A DNA stretch of 64,000 nucleotides from assembly GCA_028279685.1 (NCBI GenBank), contig JANQNG010000059.1, positions 124,001 through 188,000 on the forward strand, given 5' to 3'. A program made the position numbers and the translations under genes. Source of the stretch: Candidatus Nanoarchaeia archaeon (GTDB lineage: Archaea; Nanobdellota; Nanobdellia; Woesearchaeales; SKIA01). The notes under the pieces were generated by a model, which saw only the letters and a list, made by a program, of their open reading frames with translations, made no database searches and was not told the origin of the DNA. This document shows, one piece after another, positions 8,302-17,319 of this stretch (positions within the stretch are counted from its first letter, which is position 1; the number at the start of each line of letters is the position of its first letter).

Positions 8302-9147
8302 ATCTTTTTGCTTTTCTTGTATGTTTATTTTTGCTTGTTCAATAGAATAGGTTATCTGGTTCATGAAGATAAGTGAGGTTTCGCTCTCAGGATTGTCCTG
8401 TGCGTTTTTGTGTGTAATTGCTGCTATGAGTTCACTACGTTCATGCTCTGTAAATATATTTGCTTCTGTAAGTATTTCTTCAGCTAGATAAGGTCTTATT
8501 GTTTGACCATTTCCTCTTTCTATGTTGATGTTATATGGTGTTTTAGGAACAAGTAATTCGTTGGATGCTCTAATCTCTATTTCTATTTTTTCGCAAATGC
8601 TATCGCTTCTGAGCAATTTAGCAATGGTGTCTAGCCAGTTTTTGTAAAATTCTCCTGATTCTCTATAATCAGGATAGTTAAATTTTCTTTTCCCTATGCG
8701 TTCTTCTCTTAGAACATATGATGCTATTCGTTCATGAACATTTTTGTTGTTGACTAAATAGTCAATCGATTCTCCTAAAAAAAATAGTGGCCCTATACTA
8801 TCTCCTAGTTCAACAGGTGTTTGTTTTGGTTTTCCTCTTTTTTTTGTTTTTTTCTTTTGTATAGGAGACTTTTTTTGTTCTTCAATAGTTGGCTCAGGTG
8901 ATTTTGTTTCTTGAACAGGAGGTTCTAGCTTCTTTTTTTCGACAGGGGGTGGGGGAGTATATGTTTTTCCTGCTTGTTCAACTTCTTCTCTGTCATAGTA
9001 GATGCTCTTTCCTTCCCATCTGATCAATCCTTGTTCATTATCTATAAAAAGCCGCTTATTGATTTCCTCAGAAGGCAAATTTGCTTTTTCTAAGATTGCT
9101 TTCGCTTCTTTTCGAGTAATTCTGCTGTTGACAATCTCACTACCCAT
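8296..9147 (-). CDS. Unknown protein with HTH-like N-terminus and Pro/Lys-rich linker
   Basis: I do not recognise this family. From ATG 9147 it is about 283 residues. Residues 1-60 look like a helix-turn-helix region; a low-complexity linker with PPPP and many Lys/Glu follows (about 65-115), then a charged helical C-terminal domain. ATG 9147 is preferred because a TTTATAAA box lies about 26 nt upstream; a GTG at 9192 would add 15 residues. It is convergent with topA, overlapping it by 6 nt. No membrane segment or catalytic motif is visible. Confidence 0.65.
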   Translation of the reverse strand: MGSEIVNSRITRKEAKAILEKANLPSEEINKRLFIDNEQGLIRWEGKSIYYDREEVEQAGKTYTPPPPVEKKKLEPPVQETKSPEPTIEEQKKSPIQKKKTKKRGKPKQTPVELGDSIGPLFFLGESIDYLVNNKNVHERIASYVLREERIGKRKFNYPDYRESGEFYKNWLDTIAKLLRSDSICEKIEIEIRASNELLVPKTPYNINIERGNGQTIRPYLAEEILTEANIFTEHERSELIAAITHKNAQDNPESETSLIFMNQITYSIEQAKINIQEKQKDL

Positions 9148-9257
9148 TTTGAAGGGAAATACTAAATCATTTATAAACCTAGTTTTAACCACTATATAGT
9201 GGTTTATTTATAAAGAAATTCCATAAGATTTATATACCTTAGGGCGTTACCTTACCT

Positions 9258-9560
9258 ATCATTCACATGGGTCCTTGGTGAGTTGAGTCATATGACAGGA
9301 CAATGAAACTAAGACACGCGTGATTGATTCAGCCCGTCACGAGAGTACTCGGGGGAGCATACGGTGAACACCAGGCGATGATTTCCGGGAGTTAGTGTTT
9401 CGGGCGTCATGTTCATATTCATTTGATCATGATTCAGGGGACGATTGTGTCCCGAATGGCAGAAGCCAGAAAAAAGCATGAACAAGCGTTCATATCACAT
9501 TCACAGCACGTTTTTGTGCATTTTAACAATAATACTATATCGCATAGACGCGCTTGTTCT
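9258..9560 (+). ncRNA. Candidate structured non-coding RNA upstream of dnaG
   Basis: The roughly 450-bp gap before dnaG has a strong TATA box (TTTATATACC, about 9229-9238) but no convincing gene after it. The expected transcript is full of stems: CGTGA/TCACG near 9320-9342, CGAG-AGTA-CTCG near 9340-9351, GGTG-AA-CACC near 9363-9372, GGGAC/GTCCC near 9438-9453, TGGC-AGAA-GCCA near 9457-9469, and GAACAAGCG (9480-9488) with CGCTTGTTC (9551-9559). It lacks the SRP helix 8 core and the RNase P core sequences I can recall, so I leave it unnamed. The strand follows the TATA box; ends are estimates. Confidence 0.5.
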
Positions 9561-9643
9561 GAAGAAATACAACATAGATTGAGTACAATAATACAGACGT
9601 ATTGAATCGCTCACTCTATGTAGCTATATAAGGAGGCATTACA

Positions 9644-10897
9644 ATGGGAAAAATAAGCCAATTATCGTCAAAGTACATAGTGCAGTCTTCAATCACTATT
9701 GATGGTGTTGTAGACAGACCTGATGTGGTCGGCGCTATTTTCGGCCAGACAGAAGGACTTCTTGGTGAGGATCTTGAATTGCGTGATCTGCAAAAATCAG
9801 GAAGAATAGGAAGAATTGAAGTTAATCTCAACACGCAAGGAGGAAAGACTTCAGGAGAGATTATTATTCCTAGTTCTTTAGACAAAGCAGAGACTGCAAT
9901 TATAGCATCTGCATTGGAAGTTATTGAACGAATTGGACCATGCAATTCGAAAATCAAAGTACAAAAAATAGAAGATGTTAGAATATCCAAGAGAAAAGCA
10001 GTGATCGACAGAGCAAAAGATCTCTTGAGGACACTCATGGATGAGGTTCTACCTGATTCTTCAGAATTAGCAGGAGAGGTTGCCGAAGCAGTTCGTGTAT
10101 TTGAGATTGGAGAATATGGTAAAGACAGATTAGCAGCAGGCCCTGCTATTAAGGAGTCTGATGAGATCATTGTTGTTGAAGGCAGAGCAGATGTGGTGAA
10201 TCTGCTTAAGCACGGATTCAAGAACGCTATTGCGTTGAACGGTGCTTCAGTACCTCAAACAGTTATTGATTTAGCCAAGGAAAAAACGGTTGTCGTTTTT
10301 GTAGATGGTGATCGCGGCGGTGATTTAATTATCTCTGAACTACTTGCTGTTGCTGATATTGATTTTGTGACGAAAGCACCTGACGGAAAAGAGGTTGAAG
10401 AGATTACGAAGAAAGAGATCCATAAAGCGCTGCGTTCAAAGATCACTGCAGAACAAGCAAAACTTGAATTGAAAGATCTTAAGGAGAAGATGGAGAAACA
10501 TAAGCCAATGATTGGTGGAAAAGGTGCTCCAAAGAAAGGACCTCAAAGATCTGCTCCGAAAAGCCCTGCGAAGACATCGACAAAACCTGTTCGATTGAAG
10601 AATCCTTCACCCAAAGAGAAGGAGACATTCAATAATCTTGTCGAAGACTTAATAGGTACCAAAGGCGCTTATGTTCTTGATCAGAAACTCAATATTTTAG
10701 GAAAAGTTCCAATTACAGAATTACAGACTACTATTAAGAGTTTAAGTTCAGGCGTATATGCAATTCTTGTTGATGGTGCGGTTGACAGAGACTTAGCAGA
10801 GGTTGCCGAGAGAGTTGGTGTTGCATTCATCATAGGTATGTCTACAAAGGTGAAATCTAACAAAGTCAACATTATGACGGTGGATGCACTTGAGTAG
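9644..10897 (+). CDS. dnaG: Archaeal DnaG-type primase / exosome-associated DnaG
   Basis: The 417-residue protein matches archaeal DnaG. The conserved N-terminal domain covers residues 1-165, and a TOPRIM domain has VVEGRADV near 178 and DGDRGGD near 221, the metal-binding Glu and Asp-x-Asp. A Lys/Pro/Ala-rich linker (about 285-330) leads to a C-terminal domain. Bacterial DnaG makes primers with a zinc domain at the front; the archaeal protein lacks it and is known mainly as a poly(A)-preferring exosome subunit with primase activity reported in some species. The start is set by GGAGG about 10 nt before ATG 9644. It stands alone downstream of the candidate RNA. Confidence 0.93.
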   Translation: MGKISQLSSKYIVQSSITIDGVVDRPDVVGAIFGQTEGLLGEDLELRDLQKSGRIGRIEVNLNTQGGKTSGEIIIPSSLDKAETAIIASALEVIERIGPCNSKIKVQKIEDVRISKRKAVIDRAKDLLRTLMDEVLPDSSELAGEVAEAVRVFEIGEYGKDRLAAGPAIKESDEIIVVEGRADVVNLLKHGFKNAIALNGASVPQTVIDLAKEKTVVVFVDGDRGGDLIISELLAVADIDFVTKAPDGKEVEEITKKEIHKALRSKITAEQAKLELKDLKEKMEKHKPMIGGKGAPKKGPQRSAPKSPAKTSTKPVRLKNPSPKEKETFNNLVEDLIGTKGAYVLDQKLNILGKVPITELQTTIKSLSSGVYAILVDGAVDRDLAEVAERVGVAFIIGMSTKVKSNKVNIMTVDALE

Positions 10898-10967
10898 AGT
10901 TTTTTTTATTTCTATTTATTTAATATTAAAACATAACTTATTTAAGTTTTAAAACAATCCCGAAGTT

Positions 10968-11390
10968 ATGTTAGAAGATAATTTAAAAAACTCCGATGTC
11001 ATTTTAGACTGTATTTTTTGGACTCCTAAAAAAAATTTTCCTAAAGTGAGAGAGTATTTAATGAATGAAGGTAGATTGGTTCTGCCAAAACAATATCCTA
11101 AAGCAAAAACAGACCCTAAAGATTTTGAGTGGGATTTAAAGAAATATCTCATCTATGAAGATCCAGAACTTGTTAAAGGGCAACTAAAAGGAATATTCAA
11201 GGTTTATTTTAATGATTCTCACAAAGAGGGTGATTTTATTTTATTCGCTTATTATATGAGGGAGTTTAACAACACTATATTGCAATTAGATCCTATGAAG
11301 AGAGTTATGAAAAAAGTGTATAGCATGCTTGATGAAGTCAGAGTTACTGATTTTTATCTCAGACCTATGGGTTTGAGTGTATTTGAGTAA
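10968..11390 (+). CDS. Hypothetical protein, 140 residues
   Basis: I do not recognise this protein. It is soluble, rich in Lys, Asp and aromatic residues, with no signal peptide or membrane segment. The middle carries a charged segment (about 40-60) and the C-terminal half predicts as mixed alpha/beta. A TATA-like ACTTATTTAAG lies about 30 nt upstream of ATG 10968 and there is no clear ribosome site, so the mRNA is probably leaderless. It stands alone between dnaG and the anchored lipase-like gene. Confidence 0.6.
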   Translation: MLEDNLKNSDVILDCIFWTPKKNFPKVREYLMNEGRLVLPKQYPKAKTDPKDFEWDLKKYLIYEDPELVKGQLKGIFKVYFNDSHKEGDFILFAYYMREFNNTILQLDPMKRVMKKVYSMLDEVRVTDFYLRPMGLSVFE

Positions 11391-11448
11391 TACTTATTGA
11401 CATGAAAAAGTCGTAATATTAATAAGTCTCCTCATCTTAGCTTATCTT

Positions 11449-13878
11449 ATGGGGAAAAAGAGGTTTCATTGGGAGAAAGGGAAAGGGCTTTCTAAGAAGA
11501 AGAAATTCATCATTATTGCAGCGATAGTTCTTGTCATATTGGCTGCTTTCGTGTTGCTCGGTGTTGGCTACATAGGTATTCTCTTAGGTGACGGACTTGT
11601 CTTATCAGTGAAGCCAATCCATACGGTTGTCGATGCAGAATACGATGAGCTTGTTGATTTTGCTTTTGATGTTTCTATAAGTAATGAAATGCTTTGTAAT
11701 GCTAGATGCAATTATTCATTTGTTGATGTAAGTGATAATCGTTATATAGATTCTGGAATGTTTGAAGCAGGGAATCTCAAGTTTTTTTCAAAAAAATATG
11801 AAGTTATGGCAGGAAAGAGAGGGTCTGGCCAGAAAATATATCGTTTCAGAGTTGAATGCGGTACGTTTGGAAAGTCATGCATTGCTCAAGAGAGAAGTGC
11901 AACGGCAATTGGTATGCTAAACTATCAACTTAGTAATAGAGAAGAAGGCCTTAAAAAAATGTTTGCTGAACGTCTTCCAGGAGACTTCCAGAAAATTAAT
12001 ACATTGGTAATACAACAAGATGAGCTTCTCAAAAAGAAAGCGCTTCTCACAGGAAAAGTAATATTTGATGAGGAACTTATTATTCCTACTGGAAAAATAG
12101 AAGAAATAGTGCTTCAGGCAGAAATGATCAGAACTCTCTGGAATGAAGAGCAATATCTGGCTATTGATGAGCAGTATGATAAGTTCAAAGAACGCATGCA
12201 ATCTATAGAAGCGTCACTCACTCTCTTTGATACCGCTATAACAGAAGCTGTCACGGAAAAGAACACATTAATAGATCTTTATAATGATCTCGCGCAAGAA
12301 CAATTTTATTTGATCACAACAGTGAGAGAAGCGTCAGAACAAGTTAATGATCTCACTTTGCGGTTGAATCGTGCAGCGAGGTTGCTCGAGGAGAACCAGT
12401 ACGATATGCTTTTGAAGGAATTAGAAAGCATAGAAGAGTCCCAACGAAATATATACGAAGAGGTTAAACAAGATTATCTATTCAGAACACTTCAACAACA
12501 ATATGCATTAACTATCGAGGAAAATCTGCAGAAAATGTTGCTTGATCAAGAGGTGCACTTCACAATTGATCCTATGAAGGAAAATTATGCTTCAGTAATT
12601 GCAGGAAATGTTACACCTTCATCCTGTGGTGCACTAACATCGTTATCAGTACCTGTAGAAGAGAATGTGACGATAGAGGCTGCAAAACTTCTTGAGAATA
12701 TCACCATGCGAAATGCAGTGCTTTCAATGATTGTTGCATTGAGGGAAACTATTATCCAAGATTATCAAACATTGCTTGATGGAGATGAAAAATTCGTGAA
12801 TATATCAAAATCAATACTTCAACCATCTCTTGTTGCTTATTCTGTTGAAAATATATCAGAAGATTATTTCAATAAACTCAAAGTGTATGTTATCTACGCA
12901 TTTGCGCCTCTTACAAAAGATGCTCTTGCTAACTGTTCAATGCCTGTCGTCAATCAGCTTGAACATAACCAACTCGATATTCTTGAAGATATTGTTGTCG
13001 TTGATGAAAAAGAGACACTCAATATGACATTTTCGGAAAATCTTCCTTTGTGTTGTATTCTTGGTAAATGTAAACCTTGTTGTGTCTTGGATGAATGTAA
13101 AGAAGCGTTTCCTGTGTTGTTTCTTCACGGGCACGCTTTTAGTGAGAAAAGAATGCCTGATTTCTCTCTGTATAGTTTCGATAAGCTGCAAGAGGCATTG
13201 CATCATGATGGATTTCTTGACTTTGGAACGATCACCCATCTTGACGGAAGTCTTGGTGAAGGAGTGTGGCAACACGCTTCTCCTTTAACCCTGAAAGCGA
13301 GTTACTATTATGATAGCTATTACAAAGGAGAATATATTATTGTGCCTAGAAAAACAGAGAACATAGACACGTATGCTATCCGTCTTAAAGAGATGATTGA
13401 TATGACGAAGCTTCTGACAGGAAAGGATAAGGTTGTAATTATTGCACATTCAATGGGAGGTCTTGTTGCAAGAAGATATATGCAGATTTTTGGAGAGCAT
13501 GATGTTGACAAACTGATTATGATGGGTACTCCAAATTTTGGTATTAAAGGAAGGATTTTGAAATTTTGTGATGTGTTTGGTGCTACAAAAGAATGCCAGG
13601 ACATGGCTGCGGATAGTTTGTTTATCAATAAACTCAATGATCCGAAACGACAACCTACAAGGACAGAAACATATATGATTATAGGTACTGGTTGTGATAT
13701 GTCTGGGGAAGATGGTGATGGTGTGGTGACAAAAGCAAGTGCTACATTATTTGGCGTAGAGAATCACTATATTGAAGGGAGCTGTGATGAATTATTGAAT
13801 ACTTTGCATTCTGATTTGCTCGATATTAGCAAGTACCCTGAGGTCTATGGGATTATTATGGAAATTCTTAGGGAATAG
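11449..13878 (+). CDS. Membrane-anchored protein with long helical stalk and C-terminal lipase-like alpha/beta-hydrolase
   Basis: The 809-residue protein has a basic N-terminus, one membrane helix (about 24-46), a Cys-containing beta-rich segment, a long mostly helical Glu/Gln/Leu-rich stalk (about 160-420) and an alpha/beta-hydrolase domain from about 555. The oxyanion strand is VLFLHGH and the nucleophile elbow AHSMGGL has S668. Candidate triad partners are D755 or D757 (DGDGVV) and H787 (LHSD). Triacylglycerol lipases share this pattern. The topology puts the hydrolase outside, tethered to the membrane, so it may act on surface or host lipids or esters. Two CxxC pairs just before the hydrolase may form disulfides. 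TATA about 27 nt upstream; single gene. Confidence 0.75.
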   Translation: MGKKRFHWEKGKGLSKKKKFIIIAAIVLVILAAFVLLGVGYIGILLGDGLVLSVKPIHTVVDAEYDELVDFAFDVSISNEMLCNARCNYSFVDVSDNRYIDSGMFEAGNLKFFSKKYEVMAGKRGSGQKIYRFRVECGTFGKSCIAQERSATAIGMLNYQLSNREEGLKKMFAERLPGDFQKINTLVIQQDELLKKKALLTGKVIFDEELIIPTGKIEEIVLQAEMIRTLWNEEQYLAIDEQYDKFKERMQSIEASLTLFDTAITEAVTEKNTLIDLYNDLAQEQFYLITTVREASEQVNDLTLRLNRAARLLEENQYDMLLKELESIEESQRNIYEEVKQDYLFRTLQQQYALTIEENLQKMLLDQEVHFTIDPMKENYASVIAGNVTPSSCGALTSLSVPVEENVTIEAAKLLENITMRNAVLSMIVALRETIIQDYQTLLDGDEKFVNISKSILQPSLVAYSVENISEDYFNKLKVYVIYAFAPLTKDALANCSMPVVNQLEHNQLDILEDIVVVDEKETLNMTFSENLPLCCILGKCKPCCVLDECKEAFPVLFLHGHAFSEKRMPDFSLYSFDKLQEALHHDGFLDFGTITHLDGSLGEGVWQHASPLTLKASYYYDSYYKGEYIIVPRKTENIDTYAIRLKEMIDMTKLLTGKDKVVIIAHSMGGLVARRYMQIFGEHDVDKLIMMGTPNFGIKGRILKFCDVFGATKECQDMAADSLFINKLNDPKRQPTRTETYMIIGTGCDMSGEDGDGVVTKASATLFGVENHYIEGSCDELLNTLHSDLLDISKYPEVYGIIMEILRE

Positions 13879-13945
13879 AGGCTTATAAAGGCTTCCTCGC
13901 AAACTTTATAAAAAGGATTCTTATCCTAGAGATAGGTGGCGTGTG

Positions 13946-15871
13946 ATGGGAAAACCTGAAGCAAATGACGAGCACAGGCTTGTGCAGGAAAGAATACGAA
14001 AACTCAAAGAATTACAGGAGATGAAGGTAGAGCCATATCCTCACATCTTCAAAAAAAGTAATGATACTAAAGAGTTGCAGATAGAGTTCGAGCGCCTTAA
14101 TAAACAAGAAGAAACTAAAGAAACGGCAACTGTCGCCGGCAGAATTATGCTTCTGAGGAATATGGGCAAATTAGCTTTTCTTACAATACGTGATGGGACT
14201 GGCGATATTCAAATTTGCATGAAGAAAGATGTGCTTAACGATAAGTATAAGATTATCAAAAAACTCGACTTAGGAGATTTTATTGGTATTGAAGGAATTG
14301 TTTTCAAGACAAAAACAGGAGAGGTTACTGTCTTGGCAAAAAAAGTGGAATTACTCTGTAAAGCATTACGCCCGTTGCCTGAAAAATTTCATGGATTGAA
14401 AGATATCGAAACACGATATAGAAAACGTTATCTTGATTTTTTCATGAATCCTGAAGTAAGACAGGTCTTTGAAAAAAGAGCAAAGATTATCAAAGCAATT
14501 AGAGAATTTCTCGATGAAAGAGGATTTCTCGAGGTGCAGACGCCTATTCTTCAACCACTGTATGGAGGAGGATTAGCGCGTCCTTTTGTTACAAAAATCA
14601 ATGCATGGGATATGGATATGTATTTGCGAATCGCCTATGAAATTTATCTTAAGAAGATGATTGTTGGAGGATTCGAGAAAATCTATGATCTCAGCTATTG
14701 CTTTAGGAATGAAGGTGCTGATAAAACGCATAATCCTGAATTCACCATGATGGAAATTCAATGGGCTTTTGCTGATTACTATGATGCGATGGAATTGACA
14801 GAACAACTATGGGAGTATGTTGCGAAAAAAATCAATGGATCAACAAAAGTTACCTTTGGAGGAAATGAGATTGATTTCAAAGCTCCTTGGAAACGATTAC
14901 GTGTTGTTGATGCACTCAGAGAGCTTGCAGATCTCGATGTCGAAAAGATGGACGATGATGAGATGAAGAAATTACTTAAAACGCACAATATTACCTGTCC
15001 TGGAAAATATTCAAGAGGAGTTGCTATATCGTTGCTCTTTGAAGAGCTTTGTGAACATAAATTAATACAGCCAACACATATTATTGATCATCCTGTTGAG
15101 ATCTGTCCTCTTGCAAAAGTGCATCGCGATGATGCTCGTTATGCAGAACGATTGGAACCATTCGTTAACGGCATGGAGATCGGCAACTGCTATACAGAGC
15201 TGAATGATTCGCAATTGCAGCGTAAGCATTTTGAAGAGCAAATGAAAGAGCGCGAAGCAGGAGATGATGAAGCGCATCCTATGGATGAAGATTATATTGA
15301 AGCATTAGAATATGGATTACCTCCTAACTGCGGTATTGGCATCGGTGTTGACAGAATGGTTATGCTGATTACTGGAGAAGAATCCATCAGGGATGTGATT
15401 TTATTTCCAACCATGAGACCAAAAGACTTTGTTGAAGAGGGAAAAGCAAAAGAAACGAAGATTGCCATTGCTGTTGTCAATAAAGGATTAGGTCTAAAGA
15501 GATGGGAAGAAATGAATACTGTTGCACATCTGAATGCTGCGTTTGCTGCGCGAATGGGAAGGAATCTTTTAATGCAAGATGAAATCACAACTAAGGATGA
15601 TGTTAAGATTAAGTTGAACATTCAGCATGCAATTATGATTAAACAAACAGATTCAAATAAGATATTAATTGACCTTGCGAAGATAGCAAAAGAAAAGCAT
15701 TTTGAGGTAAGTGAATTCACAAGAGAGATGATAGAAACTACTGATGATCGAAAAGTAGTTGATTGGACTAGGCAAAAAGATCAAAAAGATGTTGAATATC
15801 TCGGTGTATTGATCTTTGGAAAGAAGTCTGGTGTTGAAAAAATAACAAAAGAATTTAAACTTTACGAATGA
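13946..15871 (+). CDS. lysS: Class II lysyl-tRNA synthetase with C-terminal DUF2000/Pth2-like domain
   Basis: Residues 1-500 are a standard class II LysRS: an anticodon-binding OB fold (about 60-150), motif 2 FRNEGAD and motif 3 GIGIGVDR. It charges tRNA-Lys with lysine. Many archaea use the unrelated class I enzyme, so the class II form is informative. Residues about 503-641 are an extra domain; the segments VAHLNAAFAARMG and YLGVLIFGKK match DUF2000, a relative of peptidyl-tRNA hydrolase 2. Ordinary LysRS ends near residue 500. AGGTGG about 7 nt before ATG 13946 favours it over the GTG one codon earlier; a TATA box lies near 13904. First gene of an operon, overlapping the next by 4 nt. Confidence 0.93.
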   Translation: MGKPEANDEHRLVQERIRKLKELQEMKVEPYPHIFKKSNDTKELQIEFERLNKQEETKETATVAGRIMLLRNMGKLAFLTIRDGTGDIQICMKKDVLNDKYKIIKKLDLGDFIGIEGIVFKTKTGEVTVLAKKVELLCKALRPLPEKFHGLKDIETRYRKRYLDFFMNPEVRQVFEKRAKIIKAIREFLDERGFLEVQTPILQPLYGGGLARPFVTKINAWDMDMYLRIAYEIYLKKMIVGGFEKIYDLSYCFRNEGADKTHNPEFTMMEIQWAFADYYDAMELTEQLWEYVAKKINGSTKVTFGGNEIDFKAPWKRLRVVDALRELADLDVEKMDDDEMKKLLKTHNITCPGKYSRGVAISLLFEELCEHKLIQPTHIIDHPVEICPLAKVHRDDARYAERLEPFVNGMEIGNCYTELNDSQLQRKHFEEQMKEREAGDDEAHPMDEDYIEALEYGLPPNCGIGIGVDRMVMLITGEESIRDVILFPTMRPKDFVEEGKAKETKIAIAVVNKGLGLKRWEEMNTVAHLNAAFAARMGRNLLMQDEITTKDDVKIKLNIQHAIMIKQTDSNKILIDLAKIAKEKHFEVSEFTREMIETTDDRKVVDWTRQKDQKDVEYLGVLIFGKKSGVEKITKEFKLYE

Positions 15872-16215
15872 AAATGACGCCGCGAATAATGCTCGGATTG
15901 GTTGAAGATGTGATAATCCATGCTGATAAAGAGACAGAGGTTAAGGCAAAGATCGATACAGGAGCAACATACAGCAGTATTGATATTAGATTTGCAGCAA
16001 AGCTTAAATTAGGGCCTATAACTGATACTATTAGGATAAAGAATGCCAATGGTATGAATCTGCGTCCAGTTATACTTACAAAGATCACAATAAAAGGAAA
16101 AGAGTTCGAAGCTAAATTTAGTTTGGCAGATAGGAGCAACCTAAAATATAAAATGCTTATTGGTGTTGATATCTTGAAGAGAGGTTTTCAGATTGACCCC
16201 GCAGAAAAAGCCTAA
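15868..16215 (+). CDS. RimK-associated retropepsin-like protease (RimB-type)
   Basis: The 115-residue protein has the aspartyl-protease signature IDTGAT with D30, and matches the short family named ATP-dependent zinc protease (PF05618) that accompanies RimK ligases. In Pseudomonas the RimB member trims glutamate tails that RimK adds to ribosomal protein S6. It overlaps lysS by 4 nt and rimK by 23 nt, so the three are co-translated. Retropepsin-like enzymes act as homodimers and one Asp per chain fits. The substrate here is inferred only from the neighbour. Confidence 0.85.
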   Translation: MKMTPRIMLGLVEDVIIHADKETEVKAKIDTGATYSSIDIRFAAKLKLGPITDTIRIKNANGMNLRPVILTKITIKGKEFEAKFSLADRSNLKYKMLIGVDILKRGFQIDPAEKA

Positions 16216-17314
16216 AGTTCCTAAGAATACCATGAGGGCAGCTGTTATTAGCCTCGGCAGTGTAAGTTCTCAGTGGACTGCGAAAGCGATGAGAACTTAC
16301 TTTTCTCAGGTTGATGAGCTTGATATTAGAAAAATTGATATTAATTTTTCCGGAGGAGAATCAGAGGTATTATATGATGGTAAACCTATTAAGAAATATG
16401 ATTGCATTCTTGCAAAAGGATCTTTTAGATACGCGCAAATTTTAAGTTCTGTGACGGCAATTCTTGAAAAGCAATGCTATATGCCATTCAGATCAACGGC
16501 ATTTTCTATTGGGCATGATAAATTATTGTCACAATTAACGTTGCATCAGTTCAACATTCCAATGCCCAAAACATATCTCAGTGCAACACCTGATGCAGGA
16601 AAAGAAATTTTGAAAAAAGTTAATTATCCTATTGTTATGAAATTCCCTCAGGGAACGCAGGGAAAAGGAGTGATGTTTGCTGATTCTTTTGTAAGCGCAT
16701 CATCTATGCTTGATGCATTGTCAGCAATTAGACAATCATTCATTATTCAAGAGTATGTTGAAACTGAAGGCATGGATATACGAGTGATTGTCGTCGGTGA
16801 TCAGGTTATTGGAGCGTATAAGCGAATTGCTCAAGAGGAAGAGAGGCGCTCAAATATTCATGCAGGAGGTAAGGGAGAAGCATACACTCCTGATGAAGTA
16901 ATGAAGAAAATTGCTGTCAAAGCAGCAAAAGCTGTTGGTGCAGATATTTGTGGTATTGATATTCTTCCTTCAATGAAAGGACCTGTGGTACTAGAAGTGA
17001 ATTTGAGTCCTGGATTGCAAGGTATTAAGAAATATGCGAATATTGATGTTGCTGATGCTATTGCTAAGCATTGTTTTGATGTTTGTTTTGGACGTAATGC
17101 AAAAAAGAAGAAGGCACAGGTCAAAGCTATTATGGAGAACGTCGATTCAGAGAAATCACAGCAGCTGATTTTATCGCTTGATTTCAGAGCTAACAGAATT
17201 TTACTACCTGAATTAATTACAAAGATCACAAAATTCAGAGAGGATGTATCTTATTTGATTAAAGTCGGACATGAACAACTTCAAATCAAAGAGTATGATG
17301 TGAATAATACGTAA
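16193..17314 (+). CDS. rimK: RimK-family ATP-grasp ligase
   Basis: RimK enzymes add glutamate or related amino acids to protein C-termini or small substrates using ATP. The ATP-grasp core is clear: the HDKLLS entry, the KFPQGTQGKGV nucleotide-binding strand near residue 150, the EYVE hinge near 185 and the metal-binding EVNLSPG near 265. Residues after about 300 form a 70-residue C-terminal addition beyond the core. TTG 16193 has GAGG 8 nt upstream; ATG 16232 is the alternative and would start right at the N-terminal domain. It overlaps the protease gene, forming a writer-eraser pair behind lysS, and tgt follows 5 bp later. Confidence 0.88.
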   Translation: MTPQKKPKVPKNTMRAAVISLGSVSSQWTAKAMRTYFSQVDELDIRKIDINFSGGESEVLYDGKPIKKYDCILAKGSFRYAQILSSVTAILEKQCYMPFRSTAFSIGHDKLLSQLTLHQFNIPMPKTYLSATPDAGKEILKKVNYPIVMKFPQGTQGKGVMFADSFVSASSMLDALSAIRQSFIIQEYVETEGMDIRVIVVGDQVIGAYKRIAQEEERRSNIHAGGKGEAYTPDEVMKKIAVKAAKAVGADICGIDILPSMKGPVVLEVNLSPGLQGIKKYANIDVADAIAKHCFDVCFGRNAKKKKAQVKAIMENVDSEKSQQLILSLDFRANRILLPELITKITKFREDVSYLIKVGHEQLQIKEYDVNNT

Positions 17315-17319
17315 TTACG

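Noticed and set aside
9230-9600. SRP RNA or RNase P RNA
   Set aside because: The helix 8 core of SRP RNA and the GGAAAGUC / AGAUGAAU-type cores of RNase P RNA were not found on either strand. Kept as unnamed RNA.
9423-9605. A 60-codon plus-strand frame with ATG inside the candidate RNA before dnaG
   Set aside because: Unusual composition (His- and Ser-rich), no ribosome site or promoter of its own, and it runs across the strong stems of the RNA candidate.
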